NCBI GenBank assembly: GCA_003209165.1
Contig: QCSL01000013.1
Coordinates: 1 to 48,613, forward strand
Length of the DNA stretch: 48,613 nt
Source of the DNA: Synechococcus sp. AG-670-B23
GTDB taxonomy: Bacteria; Cyanobacteriota; Cyanobacteriia; PCC-6307; Cyanobiaceae
Direction: 5' to 3'
Positions 8,742 through 19,188 of this stretch are shown piece by piece. The position numbers were made by a program, and so were the translations under genes. The notes under the pieces are model-generated. The model saw only the letters and a program-made list of their open reading frames with translations, did not search any database and had not been told where the DNA came from. How positions within the stretch are numbered: position 1 is the first letter of the stretch; every line of letters begins with the position of its first letter.

Positions 8742-11210
8742 ATGGCTGAGGAGCGCGTTCAACCGATCGCCCTGCATCAGGAGATGCAGCGCTCCTACCT
8801 CGAATACGCGATGAGCGTAATCGTGGGTCGGGCTTTGCCCGATGCCCGCGATGGTCTCAAGCCCGTCCAACGGCGGATTCTCTACGCCATGCAGGAACTG
8901 GGGCTCACCCCAGACCGTCCCTACCGAAAATGCGCGAGGGTTGTCGGTGACGTCCTCGGGAAATACCACCCCCACGGAGATCAGGCCGTCTACGACGCCT
9001 TAGTGCGGCTTGTTCAGAGCTTCTCAAGCCGCCACCCACTGCTAGATGGCCACGGCAATTTCGGATCGGTGGACGACGACCCACCGGCGGCTATGCGATA
9101 CACCGAAACCCGCCTAGCGCCGATCTCCCATCGGGCAATGCTTGAGGAGATCGGTGAAGACACGGTTGATTTTGCACCGAACTTCGATGGGTCTCAACAG
9201 GAACCCACTGTTCTTCCGGCCCAGCTTCCCTTTCTACTGCTGAACGGCTGCTCCGGCATCGCCGTTGGCATGGCTACCAGCATCCCTCCGCACAATCTGG
9301 GAGAGGTGGTGGATGGCCTTATCGCCCTGATCCGGAAGCCAGAACTGAGTGACGAAAAACTGCTGGAACTGATCCCAGGGCCCGACTTCCCCACCGGCGG
9401 TGAAGTGCTGATCAGCTCAGGCCTACGGGACACCTACCTTCATGGGCGCGGCAGTATCCCGATGCGCGGCGTCGCCCACACCGAAGAGGTGCAACCCGGA
9501 AAAGGACGCCACAAACGGAATGCCGTGGTGATCACGGAACTGCCCTACCAGCTCAGCAAGGCCGGCTGGATTGAGAAGCTGGCGGATTCCGTCAACGACG
9601 GAAAAATTGGCGGAATCGCCGACATCCGTGACGAAAGCGACCGCGAAGGCATGCGCGTGGTGGTGGAGCTACGCCGCGATGCGGACCCGGAGAAGGTGCT
9701 GGAGGATCTGCAACGCCGAACAGCACTGCAGAGCAATTTCGGAGCCATCCTGCTGGCCTTAGTGGACGGACAACCCCAGCAGCTTTCTCTACGCCAACTG
9801 CTGCAGACCTTTCTCGATTTCAGAGAACTGACCCTGATCCGGCGCACAAGTCATGCCCTTCGCAAGACCGAAGACCGGCTTGAGGTGGTGGAAGGACTAA
9901 TCACGGCCCTCAACAGTCTTCAGGCCGTGATCGAGATGATTCAGGAGGCAAATGACGCCGCCTCAGCCCGCGCCAGCCTGATGGTGCGCCTCGACCTGAG
10001 CGAACGGCAGGCGGACGCAGTGTTGGCCATGCCCCTAAGGCGTCTGACAGGTCTCGAACAGGAAAGCCTGCGCCAAGAGTTGGAGGAACTTCGGACGGAA
10101 CGTCAACGGCTCAAATTGCTCCTGGACAACCGGGATCAGCTGCTGGACGCGATGATGGCAGAGCTCAAAATGTTGAAGAAACGCTTCAGCACTTCGCGTC
10201 GAACCCGCCTGGTGGAGGGCGGTGATGCCCTGATGGCCGAACGGGCAGCCAGCCAACGCCCAAACACAGAACTGCTGCGCCAGCAGGCCCTGGCCGCATT
10301 GCCCGGGGATGCTCGGGTGCTGATCCAGGCCGATGGACAAGTAAAAATCTTCACCCCTCAGGTGCTGGGCCGGCTCCACCTCAATGATCCATGTCCCATT
10401 GGTGACGCACCATCTCCAGCGAAGGTGATCTTGCCGATCGAACCACCACCACGACTGCTGGCGGTGAGTGCAAGCGGGCGAATTGCCCAGGTGCGCTGGG
10501 AATTTGCTGGAAAACAGCCCGGCCCAATCGAGCGTTTCCTTCCCACCGGCCTCGACGGAGACACAATCGTCTCGCTGCTGTCGTTGCCTAGCCAAAACAC
10601 TGATGATCTAAGCCTAGGCATGATCAGCAGCGATGGTCGCTTCAAACGGCTTTCCCTCAGCGAAGTGGTGGACCTCTCCGGTCGGGCCACCAGCGTTCTC
10701 AAATTGAAAGAGGGCGTCAAGCTCAACGGTGCAGTGATCTGTCGCGACCAAGGAACACTGGTCCTGATGAGCGACATCGGTCGCCTGCTGCGACTTCGGG
10801 TCACCGAAGATTCGATTCCTTTGATGGGTCGATTGGCCCAGGGACCTGTGACGATGCGATTGCTGCCTGGGGAACAGATCGTGGGAGCCGTCTGCATGGA
10901 ACAGACACCACTGATCTTATTCAGCCAACGGGGATTGATCGGGAAAATCGACTGTTCAGGCCTGCGCTACAACCAACGGGGCGATATCGGCAGCATGGCC
11001 GTGCAAATAGATGCGAAAGCTGATCGCCTTGTGGGCATCAGCGTTGGAACAGGGCTTGTCGGTGTGCGCACTAACAAGGACCGTCACGGACGATTGAATC
11101 CAGAGGGACTGAACATCTCACAGCCTGGAGAAAAACTAATTGAACAGATGCCTCTTCAGGACGGAGAAACAATTGTTGAAGTGATCAACACCATTCAACC
11201 GGACTCCTGA
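8742..11210 (+). CDS. Type IIA topoisomerase subunit A (GyrA/ParC family)
   Basis: DNA-cleaving subunit of a type II topoisomerase, 822 residues. The winged-helix breakage-reunion domain has [17 protein letters not shown] (about 73-89, the quinolone-resistance region) and catalytic Tyr120 in [11 protein letters not shown] long helical region follows (about 360-500), then a C-terminal beta-propeller (about 530-815). The propeller has no QRRGGKG-type GyrA box; the nearest stretch is QRGDIGSM near residue 745. Cyanobacteria often carry two GyrA-like genes. This origin-proximal one is usually annotated gyrA but may act as the ParC partner, so no symbol is given. Its stop directly abuts the convergent purF stop. 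Confidence 0.93.
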   Translation: MAEERVQPIALHQEMQRSYLEYAMSVIVGRALPDARDGLKPVQRRILYAMQELGLTPDRPYRKCARVVGDVLGKYHPHGDQAVYDALVRLVQSFSSRHPLLDGHGNFGSVDDDPPAAMRYTETRLAPISHRAMLEEIGEDTVDFAPNFDGSQQEPTVLPAQLPFLLLNGCSGIAVGMATSIPPHNLGEVVDGLIALIRKPELSDEKLLELIPGPDFPTGGEVLISSGLRDTYLHGRGSIPMRGVAHTEEVQPGKGRHKRNAVVITELPYQLSKAGWIEKLADSVNDGKIGGIADIRDESDREGMRVVVELRRDADPEKVLEDLQRRTALQSNFGAILLALVDGQPQQLSLRQLLQTFLDFRELTLIRRTSHALRKTEDRLEVVEGLITALNSLQAVIEMIQEANDAASARASLMVRLDLSERQADAVLAMPLRRLTGLEQESLRQELEELRTERQRLKLLLDNRDQLLDAMMAELKMLKKRFSTSRRTRLVEGGDALMAERAASQRPNTELLRQQALAALPGDARVLIQADGQVKIFTPQVLGRLHLNDPCPIGDAPSPAKVILPIEPPPRLLAVSASGRIAQVRWEFAGKQPGPIERFLPTGLDGDTIVSLLSLPSQNTDDLSLGMISSDGRFKRLSLSEVVDLSGRATSVLKLKEGVKLNGAVICRDQGTLVLMSDIGRLLRLRVTEDSIPLMGRLAQGPVTMRLLPGEQIVGAVCMEQTPLILFSQRGLIGKIDCSGLRYNQRGDIGSMAVQIDAKADRLVGISVGTGLVGVRTNKDRHGRLNPEGLNISQPGEKLIEQMPLQDGETIVEVINTIQPDS

Positions 11211-12668
11211 TCAAGAGCAGCAATTCTGCTCCAACCATTGAAAATATTCTTCGTCGATTCCGCCTGTAACATAGTGGCCATCGAAACAAGACATTTCAAG
11301 ATCTTTTATCTCAGTATTCTCAACAATGCTTTCGAGCAAGTTTTCAACGGTCTGATAGACAACGTGATCAGCGCCGAGAACATCTGAAATCTCTTCACTG
11401 GTTCTGCCATGAGCAAGGAGTTCAGCCCGCGTCGGCATATTGATCCCATAAACGTTGGGATAGCGAACCGGTGGAGCAGCCGATGTAAAAGTCACCTTAT
11501 TGGCACCAGCACTGCGTGCCATCTGAACAATCTCGCGGGACGTTGTTCCACGAACAATCGAGTCGTCGACGATCAAGACGTTCTTACCGGAAAATTCAGT
11601 GCCAAGGGCATTAAGTTTTTGACGCACTGATTTCTTCCGTTCAGCTTGTCCCGGCATGATGAAGGTTCGACCAACATAGCGGTTCTTATAAAAACCTTCG
11701 CGGTAATCGAGACCCAATTGCTTGGCCACCTGCATCGCCGAAGGCCTTGCTGAATCTGGAATCGGCATCACAACATCGATATCGCCCGCCGGCAGGGCTT
11801 CTGAAATGGTTTGAGCAAGACGATCACCCATCCGCAATCGCGACTCATAAACCGAAATTCCATTCATAACGGAATCCGGACGCGCCAAATAGACGTACTC
11901 AAAAGCACAAGGAATCAGCCGAGGAGAGTCGGCACACTGACGCTGGTGCAAGTTGGCATCAACGTCGATGAAAACGGCTTCACCAGGATCAACATTACGA
12001 ACGATCTCATAGCCACTGTTTTCAATCACCAGCGATTCACTGGCGACAATCCATTCTTCTCGACCCTGTTCAGACAGACGCCTACCGAGAATCAAGGGGC
12101 GAATTCCGTAAGGATCACGGAACGCAAGCATTCCATGGCCCGCAATCAAAGCAATGGCTGCATAAGAGCCCTGAACACGGAGATGAAGTGACGACACTGC
12201 ATGAAACAATTGATCCGGTGTCAGATCACGTCCGGTGAGCTGAGATTGAATCTCAGTGGCCAACACATTGAGCAGCATCTCTGTATCACTCGTCGAATTG
12301 GTGTGACGACGATCAATCCGAAAAAGATCCTGCTCAAGCTGATGGGTATTGGTGAGATTACCGTTGTGAACAAAAGTGATGCCGTAAGGGGCATTCACAT
12401 AGAAGGGCTGAACTTCCTCTTCAGAAGCAGCAGCACCACGGGTGGCATAGCGAACGTGACCGATGCCGGCATTACCCAACAGCTTCCGCATATCTCGGGT
12501 GCGAAAGGCTTCACGCACACGTCCCTTTTGTTTGTGCCCATGGAAGGTGTGATTGTCCATCGTGACAATCCCTGCTGAGTCCTGTCCACGGTGCTGAAGC
12601 AGAAGCAGATTGTCGTAGATCTGTTGGTTGACTGAGTCAACACAGAACATTCCGATAATGCCGCACAT
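11211..12668 (-). CDS. purF: Amidophosphoribosyltransferase
   Basis: Catalyses the first committed step of purine synthesis, converting PRPP and glutamine to phosphoribosylamine. The product is 485 residues. The N-terminal Ntn glutaminase begins MCGIIG, so Cys2 becomes the catalytic residue after loss of Met and there is no propeptide. HVRYATRG (about 71-78) and HNGNLTN (about 101-107) follow. The phosphoribosyltransferase half has the PRPP loop VLIVDDSIVRGTT (364-376). A Cys is present in CAFEYVY (254), but the PNVYGI position, Cys in the iron-sulfur Bacillus enzyme, lacks it, so a cluster is not supported. The gene is much more AT-rich than its neighbours. It follows purL after a 62-base gap and is convergent with the gyrA-like gene. 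Confidence 0.97.
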   Translation of the reverse strand: MCGIIGMFCVDSVNQQIYDNLLLLQHRGQDSAGIVTMDNHTFHGHKQKGRVREAFRTRDMRKLLGNAGIGHVRYATRGAAASEEEVQPFYVNAPYGITFVHNGNLTNTHQLEQDLFRIDRRHTNSTSDTEMLLNVLATEIQSQLTGRDLTPDQLFHAVSSLHLRVQGSYAAIALIAGHGMLAFRDPYGIRPLILGRRLSEQGREEWIVASESLVIENSGYEIVRNVDPGEAVFIDVDANLHQRQCADSPRLIPCAFEYVYLARPDSVMNGISVYESRLRMGDRLAQTISEALPAGDIDVVMPIPDSARPSAMQVAKQLGLDYREGFYKNRYVGRTFIMPGQAERKKSVRQKLNALGTEFSGKNVLIVDDSIVRGTTSREIVQMARSAGANKVTFTSAAPPVRYPNVYGINMPTRAELLAHGRTSEEISDVLGADHVVYQTVENLLESIVENTEIKDLEMSCFDGHYVTGGIDEEYFQWLEQNCCS

Positions 12669-12730
12669 GATGAATCCGTAGACAGAAAGATTAAGGAAGA
12701 GAAACGACCGTTAGGCCAGGCCTGAATCAA

Positions 12731-15037
12731 TCACTCCGAATGCATCCGTCGGGGCAACGCATCACGAAAAACTGCGGCACAACGTTGCACCTCAAGATTG
12801 ATCAGAACAACCGATTCGGATCGGATCAGCAAACGAGTCTCCGCTGTGACGCTGCCCAGGGGGGTGATGGAGAGCGCTGGATTGGATCCGATCAATTGCT
12901 CCCATGCAGGGAGATAGGCTGCCTTTACCGACGCAATCACCCGACTGCCGCCTTCGGCGAACAACACCCGGTCCAAACGTGCTGACCCTGTGGAGAGCGT
13001 CACGTCGCTGCCGAGATCCGAAGCGATGCAAGATTCAGCCAACGCCACAGCCAGACCCCCATCACTGCAGTCATGGGCGGAGGCCAACAAACCCTGAGCA
13101 ATGGCCTCACGCACCAGACGCCCCACCGCGGCTTCGACAGCAAGATCCGGCTGGGGCGGACGTCCTGCCAGGGACCCAAGGATCTGCTGCTGATAGGCAC
13201 TGCCCGCCAAACCAAGGCTGGGATCAGCAACATCCTGCGGCGGGACACCGATAAGAAAGATCGCATCGCCGGGCTGTCGCCAGGCCAAGCCGGTAACTTG
13301 GCTGATGTCATCCACACCCCCAACCATGCCGATCACCGGCGTGGGATGAATCGGCTGCATAGTGCCGTCGTCCTGTTTGGTCTCGTTGTACAGCGAGACA
13401 TTGCCTCCCGTGACGGGGGTGTTGAGGGCCCGGCAGGCATCTGAAATCCCCCGACAGGCCATGGCCAGCTGCCAGAACCCCTTGGGTGTTTCCGGTGAAG
13501 GGAAATTGAGGTTGTCGGTCACCGCCAGGGGCTCCGCCCCCACACAACTCAAGTTGCGTGCCGCTTCGGCAACGGCCGCCTGGGCTCCCCGTTCGGGGTC
13601 CAGCGCAACCCAACGGTTGGGGCAGTCCACCGTGGCAGCCACACCGCGATTAGAGGCGGCCATGGCTCCATCACCCTGCTGAGGTCTCAGCCGCACCACA
13701 GCTGCATCGGCTGCACCAGACGACACCACGGTATTGGCCAATACCTGCTGGTCGTACTGACGATGAACCCAGTGCTTGCTCGCAATGGTGGGATCGTCCA
13801 AGAGCTGAAGTAGGGCTGCAGCTGCATCGCTTAGCTCCGGAAGCTCCTGCTCGGTCCAGCTCCAGAGGGCCTGAAGATCCGCCGGGGGCTCCTGCAATAG
13901 GGCATGTTTTTCGATCGGAGTGTCATCTGCAAGAGCCGTTGCTGGCACCTCAGCGGCGACAGAACCGTGATGCAAAACCCGCACAATCGGTTCCTGGAGC
14001 ACCTTGCCAACAACTGCCGCCTGCAATCCCCAGCGACGGAACCGCTGCATCAATGCGTCCTCCCGGCCGGCCTTCACCACGAACAACATCCGTTCCTGGG
14101 ATTCCGACAACAAGAACTCGTAAGCCGTCATCCCTGTTTCGCGGGCCGGAACACGGTCCAGATCCAGCTCAACCCCCAAGCCCCCTTTGGCGGCCATTTC
14201 CGAACAGCTGCAGGTCAGACCAGCGGCACCCATGTCCTGGGCTGCCACCACCTCACCACTTGCAAAGGCTTCAAGACAGGCTTCGATCAGCCCTTTCTCC
14301 AGAAACGGATCACCCACTTGAACGGCGGGGCGATCATCCAAGGAATCGGCACTCAGCTCAGCACTGGCAAAGCTGGCTCCGCCCATGCCATCCCGGCCGG
14401 TGGTGCTGCCGACGTACACCACGGGATTACCGACACCGATCGCTCCGGATTTGACGATCTCCTCAGTCTCCATCAACCCGAGAGCCATGGCATTCACAAG
14501 CGGATTACCGGAATAGGAGGAATCAAAGGCCACCTCGCCACCCACCGTGGGCACCCCAACGCAATTGCCGTAGTGGGCAATGCCGGCCACAACACCTTCC
14601 ATCAGGCCGACGTTGGCGGGGTCCTCAAGGGGGCCAAATCGCAGGGCATTAAGCAGCGCGATCGGACGCGCCCCCATCGTGAAGATGTCACGCAGAATGC
14701 CGCCCACCCCTGTTGCCGCCCCCTGAAAGGGTTCGACGGCAGAGGGGTGGTTATGGCTCTCGATCTTGAAAGCCAACTGATGGCCGCCGCCTAGATCGAC
14801 CACGCCGGCATTTTCTCCGGGTCCCACCAGGATGCGCTGTCCCTCCGTGGGGAAGCCACTCAGCAACGGTCGGGAATTGCGATAGCAGCAGTGTTCAGAC
14901 CACATCACGCCGAACATGCCCAGCTCAGCTCGATTCGGCTCGCGACCGATCCGCCGACAGATTTCATCCCAGTCACTGGGCTTGAGCCCTTCCTGTTTCA
15001 GGGCTGCAGCTATGTCGTACGCAGGGGAGGAAACCAC
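12731..15037 (-). CDS. purL: Phosphoribosylformylglycinamidine synthase, synthetase subunit
   Basis: ATP-dependent synthetase that converts FGAR to FGAM using ammonia delivered by PurQ with PurS. With the GTG start at 15037 the product is 768 residues, the size of the PurL form that needs separate PurQ and PurS. Conserved stretches include [20 protein letters not shown] near the N-terminus, then [20 protein letters not shown] and VGGEVAFD, and the second-half [16 protein letters not shown] and [15 protein letters not shown]. The frame stays open to 15355, but the extra N-terminus has no family similarity and would overlap the PRC-barrel gene. A GGAGG lies about 13 bases before the chosen GTG. 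It is third in the leftward dnaN-PRC-purL-purF group. Confidence 0.95.
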   Translation of the reverse strand: MVSSPAYDIAAALKQEGLKPSDWDEICRRIGREPNRAELGMFGVMWSEHCCYRNSRPLLSGFPTEGQRILVGPGENAGVVDLGGGHQLAFKIESHNHPSAVEPFQGAATGVGGILRDIFTMGARPIALLNALRFGPLEDPANVGLMEGVVAGIAHYGNCVGVPTVGGEVAFDSSYSGNPLVNAMALGLMETEEIVKSGAIGVGNPVVYVGSTTGRDGMGGASFASAELSADSLDDRPAVQVGDPFLEKGLIEACLEAFASGEVVAAQDMGAAGLTCSCSEMAAKGGLGVELDLDRVPARETGMTAYEFLLSESQERMLFVVKAGREDALMQRFRRWGLQAAVVGKVLQEPIVRVLHHGSVAAEVPATALADDTPIEKHALLQEPPADLQALWSWTEQELPELSDAAAALLQLLDDPTIASKHWVHRQYDQQVLANTVVSSGAADAAVVRLRPQQGDGAMAASNRGVAATVDCPNRWVALDPERGAQAAVAEAARNLSCVGAEPLAVTDNLNFPSPETPKGFWQLAMACRGISDACRALNTPVTGGNVSLYNETKQDDGTMQPIHPTPVIGMVGGVDDISQVTGLAWRQPGDAIFLIGVPPQDVADPSLGLAGSAYQQQILGSLAGRPPQPDLAVEAAVGRLVREAIAQGLLASAHDCSDGGLAVALAESCIASDLGSDVTLSTGSARLDRVLFAEGGSRVIASVKAAYLPAWEQLIGSNPALSITPLGSVTAETRLLIRSESVVLINLEVQRCAAVFRDALPRRMHSE

Positions 15038-15077
15038 GAATCGCGGAGCACCTCCCCCCAGTGTTGCCGACCGACCG

Positions 15078-15830
15078 TCAGACCCAGGGGTCTTCGTCCT
15101 CACCGCCACGGCGAGAGGAGGGCTCCTCCCAACTGTTGTCATCCCAGACCTCAGGTCTATAGACGGTATCTGGGTCGTTGTACTGAGGCGAGGAGCGCAT
15201 GGTCTCCGATCGCAGGTCGTCGATGGGCGAGTCATCCAACCAACCCTCCAAGCGATCGCCGGCACGGTCACCCATGGAACGCAGCTGGTCCCGCCAACGT
15301 TGGGTGCGTTGGAGCAGATCCTGACGAACACTGGCGCGAGCCATCGGCAGATCATCCAATCCCATCAAGCCGGTTTGGATCTGGCCTGGTTGCTGATCAA
15401 GGATGCGATCGGGAGCCAAACGCCATCGGGAACTCCCTGGCAGACGCGGGTCGCTGCGAGCGATCAGGTATTGAAGAATCACACCATCGACGGGTCGGAA
15501 ATCAAGGTCCACAACGCTGCCGATCCGCTCACCGTCGCGGTCAAGCAACGCCGCGTCCATCAACGTGGGCAAGCGCTCCAACGTCACCTGATCGGTGACC
15601 GCCGGTTCACCGCGCACAAAAACCTGTTGATCGTTCAAACCACAACACTGGTTCAAACGCCATACATCCCGCGACACGCGCAGAGCCGATGGACGGCTGA
15701 CCCACCCCAGCAGACGATGCACTGGCGGATGCATCCAGGCCATGACCCCAGAGCCGTGATCCAGGCCTAGATCACAACGAACCGTGTGGCTCAGAAGATC
15801 ACTGAGAAGCAGCTGATCAGGAAGCGACAC
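15078..15830 (-). CDS. PRC-barrel-like protein linked to dnaN
   Basis: Conserved picocyanobacterial protein of 250 residues with no known function. Residues about 85-165 read like a PRC-barrel ([19 protein letters not shown], then [20 protein letters not shown]), and residues 1-75 may form a second, diverged barrel. The last 60 residues are acidic and low-complexity ([20 protein letters not shown]) and probably disordered. PRC-barrels occur in RimM and photosynthetic reaction-centre H subunits and usually bind protein or RNA. The GTG start at 15830 is one base past the dnaN stop (in TGATGTG), so it is almost certainly translated with dnaN, in the position it holds in other marine Synechococcus and Prochlorococcus. 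Function unknown. Confidence 0.85.
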   Translation of the reverse strand: MSLPDQLLLSDLLSHTVRCDLGLDHGSGVMAWMHPPVHRLLGWVSRPSALRVSRDVWRLNQCCGLNDQQVFVRGEPAVTDQVTLERLPTLMDAALLDRDGERIGSVVDLDFRPVDGVILQYLIARSDPRLPGSSRWRLAPDRILDQQPGQIQTGLMGLDDLPMARASVRQDLLQRTQRWRDQLRSMGDRAGDRLEGWLDDSPIDDLRSETMRSSPQYNDPDTVYRPEVWDDNSWEEPSSRRGGEDEDPWV

Positions 15831-15831
15831 A

Positions 15832-16989
15832 TCAGGAACGAATCTGAACGGGCATCACCAGATAGGTGAAGGCTTCGGACACTTCATCGGAACGGAGTAC
15901 AGCAGGCGTGGTGGGTGCGTTGCAGTGCAGAACAATCCGATCAGAGCCCATGGCTTTCAGGCCATCCAGCAAGTAGCGCACGTTGAATGCAATCTGCATG
16001 GCATCACCCTCCAAGTTGGCGGGAAGCGACTCGGAGCCGCTGCCCACATCCTGTGCATCGGCACTGATCTGGACAACACCGTCTTCAGGCTGACTGCTGA
16101 ATTTCACAACGTTGTTGTGTTGATCTGCCAGCACAGCAATCCGTTCCAAAGCAGCGATCAGAGCGCGACGGTCCATTCCGAAGGTGCGAGTGAAACCATC
16201 GGGAATCAGCTGGCCGTAATTGGGATAGGTGCCCTCCAGAGTGCGGCTAGTGACCATCTGATCGGCCGCAAGAAACACTACTTGGCCGCGATCACAAAAC
16301 AAACTGACGGGTTCATCAGACTGCCATGACGCCATCAGCCGCTCCACCTCCCGCAGAGAACGAGACGGAAGCGTCACTGCGAAACCCTCTTGATCCGTAG
16401 CGTCGGTGACGGCAGCATCCTGCAGAGCATCGTCAACATTAAGCACCGCAAGGCGGTGACCATCGGTGGCAGCGGCTTCCAGAGCCCGCTGGTCGAACTT
16501 GAGATGTACGCCGGTGAGAAGTTGCTTCGCTTCGTCAGCACTGCTTGCAAACAGGGTGCCTTTGAGAGCCTGAACCAACCGTTCAGGCTGCAGCTTGAGT
16601 GTCATACCGCTGTCCACCATCGGGAGGTCTGGGTAATCATCAGCGCTCATGCCGCGCACCTGATAATTGCCACTTAAACTGGTGATCTGAACCTGCTCAT
16701 CGGGGTCGTCAACGACAAGTGTGACCGGAGAATCACTGGAGAGGCGGGAAACGATCTCTCCCAATAACCGGGCCGGAAGGGTAATGGCACCGCTAGTTTC
16801 CACGCTGGCGGCGATAGAAGTCTGAATTCCCAGGCTCAGGTCAAAGCCCGTGAGGCTGAGGCGGTTGCTGCCGGCATCGGCCGTGAGCAGCACATTAGCC
16901 AACACCGGATGGGTGGGGCGTGTGGCGACCGCGCGGCTAACCAACTGCAAGGCGCTATTCAGTTCGGACTGTGAACAGACCACCTTCAT
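15832..16989 (-). CDS. dnaN: DNA polymerase III beta subunit (sliding clamp)
   Basis: Processivity clamp of the replicative polymerase, 385 residues, the expected length for three repeated domains of about 125 residues each. It begins MKVVCSQSELNSALQLVSRAV and contains LPARLLGEIVSRL, QLLTGVHLKFDQRALEAAATDGHRLAV and the C-terminal YLLDGLKAMGSDRIVL, ending in TYLVMPVQIRS, the family's characteristic P[VM][QR] ending. ATG at 16989. It is transcribed away from the adjacent candidate oriC and leads the PRC-purL-purF group. Confidence 0.98.
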   Translation of the reverse strand: MKVVCSQSELNSALQLVSRAVATRPTHPVLANVLLTADAGSNRLSLTGFDLSLGIQTSIAASVETSGAITLPARLLGEIVSRLSSDSPVTLVVDDPDEQVQITSLSGNYQVRGMSADDYPDLPMVDSGMTLKLQPERLVQALKGTLFASSADEAKQLLTGVHLKFDQRALEAAATDGHRLAVLNVDDALQDAAVTDATDQEGFAVTLPSRSLREVERLMASWQSDEPVSLFCDRGQVVFLAADQMVTSRTLEGTYPNYGQLIPDGFTRTFGMDRRALIAALERIAVLADQHNNVVKFSSQPEDGVVQISADAQDVGSGSESLPANLEGDAMQIAFNVRYLLDGLKAMGSDRIVLHCNAPTTPAVLRSDEVSEAFTYLVMPVQIRS

Positions 16990-17091
16990 CGTCCTGAAGA
17001 CCTGTGCGCGCTGAGCTGCCCCACGGTTTCACAGGCTGAGGGGAAGTGCAATGGGCAACCTATTGGGAGGCTTTGTTCGGCTGTTTAGTTC

Positions 17092-17345
17092 TTATGGATT
17101 TAAAAAATAAAAAACATAAACAGCCGTCGTAGGGCCTGGGGAAAAGGGGGGAACTCTTCAAAACCATGTCACTACTTGGACTTTGCGTCAGCCATAGCTG
17201 AGGAAAATTTTTTAAAGGATGGGGACTGCTGCTCTTTTCCCCACGTCTTCACAGCGGGTGGAAAACCCGTGAGTTGATCAAGTGGGTTGTTTTTGTCTGT
17301 TTTCCACAGTGTGTTGGGACGGTTTTGGGTCGTCTTCCGCAGCCG
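17092..17345. other. Candidate chromosomal replication origin (oriC)
   Basis: The 432-base gap between dnaN and thrC holds no believable gene. One exact TTTTCCACA DnaA box lies at 17300-17308 (+). Three single-mismatch boxes lie at 17235-17243 (+, TTTTCCCCA), 17137-17145 (-, TTTTCCCCA on the reverse strand) and 17257-17265 (-, TTTTCCACC). A weaker two-mismatch copy is at 17333-17341. Two AT-only or nearly AT-only stretches (about 17092-17120 and 17203-17217) are candidate unwinding elements. Gene order next to dnaN and the mostly divergent gene directions beyond both sides fit an origin. The boundaries are approximate. Confidence 0.8.
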
Positions 17346-17375
17346 CTTTCTCGGTTGGTTTTGTCTGGCGGCCAT

Positions 17376-17397
17376 AAAAAAGCCCCGTCAGGGGGCT
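17376..17397 (-). terminator. Intrinsic terminator of thrC
   Basis: Read on the reverse strand, AGCCCC (17397-17392) pairs with GGGGCT (17386-17381) across a five-base loop and runs into a six-T tract. It lies 25 bases past the thrC stop and would insulate oriC from thrC transcription. Confidence 0.85.
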
Positions 17398-17421
17398 GAA
17401 GCGCGTTGATGGAAGGGTGTT

Positions 17422-18528
17422 TCAGAAACCCATGACACTGGCGACGGTGCCTAGATCGGGATTGAGATCAGTGTGGAAGGCGGCGTCATTGTTGCTGATG
17501 GCGCAGTCGGGATCCTTGAGGCCGTTGCCGGTCAGAACGCAGACCACCGTGGCGCCGGGTGGCACTTCATCTTGGCGCTTGAGCAGGCCTGCCACAGAGG
17601 CAGCACTGGCAGGTTCGCAGAAGATTCCCTCTTGGCCGCCCAGAAGCTTGTAGGCCGCAATGATCTCGGCATCGGTGACATCCAGGAATGCACCGTCGCT
17701 GGCTTCGCGTGCCGCTAGGGCCTTGGCTCGGTTCACTGGGTTGCCGATACGGATGGCGGTGGCGATGGTTTCGGGGTCCGTCACCGTGGTGTCGTTAACC
17801 AGAGGGGCTGATCCGCTGGCTTGGAAGCCCATCATTCGGGGCAGGCTGCGGCTTCTGCCGGCCTGTTGATACTCCTGAAAACCCATCCAATAGGCAGTGA
17901 TGTTCCCTGCGTTGCCCATGGGAATGCAAAGCCAGTCGGGTGCATCTCCGAGAGCATCCACGACTTCGAAGGCAGCCGTCTTCTGGCCCTGCAGCCGGTA
18001 GGGATTCACCGAGTTCACAAGGGTGACGGGATACTTTTCTGCCGCTTCGCGAACGATGTCGAGGGCGCGGTCGAAGTTGCCGCGGATTGCTAAGACCTCA
18101 GCGCCGTACACCAGAGCCTGTGCCAGTTTCCCCTGGGCGACGTAGCCGTCAGGTATCAAGACGAAGGCGCGCATCCCTCCCCGCCGGGCATAGGCCGCTG
18201 CAGCAGCACTGGTGTTGCCTGTACTGGCACAAATCACCGCTTCACAACCGGCTTCCTTGGCTTTACTGATGGCCATGGTCATTCCCCGGTCCTTGAAGGA
18301 CCCTGTGGGGTTCAGGCCGTCGTATTTCACGAAAACCTTCACGTTTTTGCCAATCTGTTCAGAAATCGATGGCACAGGAATCAGAGGGGTGGCGCCCTCA
18401 CGCAGGCTGATCACCGGGGTCGCATCGCTTACGGGAAGCCAGCTGCGATAGGCCTCGATAAGTCCAGGCCAGTCCTGCATCACAGGGGTTGCAATGAAAC
18501 GCCGACGGAGGTTCTGAAACAGGGACAC
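17422..18528 (-). CDS. thrC: Threonine synthase
   Basis: PLP enzyme converting O-phosphohomoserine to threonine. The product is 368 residues with the GTG start at 18528, or 352 if translation begins at ATG 18480 ([12 protein letters not shown]). The PLP-binding lysine is in GSFKDRG (K79). Other fold-type II features are [15 protein letters not shown], the phosphate-binding [12 protein letters not shown] and LTGNGLKDP near the C-terminus. It lies just to the right of oriC but is transcribed towards it, so its direction opposes the fork if replication starts in the gap. It ends in a clear intrinsic terminator. Confidence 0.97.
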   Translation of the reverse strand: MSLFQNLRRRFIATPVMQDWPGLIEAYRSWLPVSDATPVISLREGATPLIPVPSISEQIGKNVKVFVKYDGLNPTGSFKDRGMTMAISKAKEAGCEAVICASTGNTSAAAAAYARRGGMRAFVLIPDGYVAQGKLAQALVYGAEVLAIRGNFDRALDIVREAAEKYPVTLVNSVNPYRLQGQKTAAFEVVDALGDAPDWLCIPMGNAGNITAYWMGFQEYQQAGRSRSLPRMMGFQASGSAPLVNDTTVTDPETIATAIRIGNPVNRAKALAAREASDGAFLDVTDAEIIAAYKLLGGQEGIFCEPASAASVAGLLKRQDEVPPGATVVCVLTGNGLKDPDCAISNNDAAFHTDLNPDLGTVASVMGF

Positions 18529-18581
18529 CGGCTGGGATGGGGGGATTGCCGGAATCTAGGCGGCGTCCGTTCAGGGCTTGG

Positions 18582-19163
18582 TCAGGGTTGCGCTTCCTTC
18601 AATCCGTCCAAGGGGGAGTCGGAGAAAAACTGCACCAGGCCGGCGATTGATTCCGCCTTTTCGATCACCCCAAACAGAGCTGGCAGATTTACCGCCATCA
18701 CGGTATTGGGATAGCCCTTTAAGAAGCTCACTGCTGTGAGTCCATCTTCGCTTTGCAATCCACTGATCACTCCGGCGCGAATGGCCGGCACACTCACCTC
18801 AGGTTCCGGTGTGTAAATCGGGTGAATGATGCGTGCAACACGACGCAGGATGGCCTCACCGATCCGTGTGTTGATCAGACGGCTTGTGAGAACCAGGGGA
18901 AGCTCAAGGCTCTGATTGAGCATCTGCGACATCTTTTGAGGGTCCTGCCCGGACAGCTCAAGCAGATCCTCCACCAGGTCGATGGCTTCACCGGTTTCGG
19001 CCAGGTGTTCCAATTTCTCGACGGGAATAGAGCGGCGGAAAGCCCCACTCACCAGGGCGACATCCGTGGCGGCATGCAGAGGTTGCATTGCGCTGCTCCA
19101 ACCGAACCCAAGCCCTGCCACCACGGCCAGTAGAGAAGAACGGGTGAAGGGCTTGGGGCTCAT
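18582..19163 (-). CDS. Exported stand-alone DUF1400 protein
   Basis: 193-residue predicted exported protein. The N-terminus (MSPKPFTRSSLLAVVAGLGFG... ending PLHAA) is a signal peptide. The rest matches the DUF1400 module normally found in front of alpha/beta hydrolases in cyanobacteria: VSGAFRRSIPVEKLEHLAET, LVLTSRLINTRIGEAILRR and EDGLTAVSFLKGYPN. No hydrolase domain follows and there is no catalytic serine motif. The frame stays open to 19289 upstream, but ATG 19163 gives the signal peptide and avoids overlapping the ABC1 kinase stop at 19189. A second DUF1400 protein, fused to a hydrolase, is encoded at 25817-27313. Function unknown. Confidence 0.75.
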   Translation of the reverse strand: MSPKPFTRSSLLAVVAGLGFGWSSAMQPLHAATDVALVSGAFRRSIPVEKLEHLAETGEAIDLVEDLLELSGQDPQKMSQMLNQSLELPLVLTSRLINTRIGEAILRRVARIIHPIYTPEPEVSVPAIRAGVISGLQSEDGLTAVSFLKGYPNTVMAVNLPALFGVIEKAESIAGLVQFFSDSPLDGLKEAQP

Positions 19164-19188
19164 CACGCTGAATGATGTTGTTGGGAAG

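Noticed and set aside
13904-14794. 296-codon rightward frame inside purL
   Set aside because: Antisense shadow of a conserved gene; the His/Gly/Thr-rich composition is what reverse-reading purL gives.
17172-17375. 67-codon leftward frame in the dnaN-thrC gap
   Set aside because: Composition is random-looking and basic, no family or RBS, and it covers the DnaA boxes of the candidate origin.
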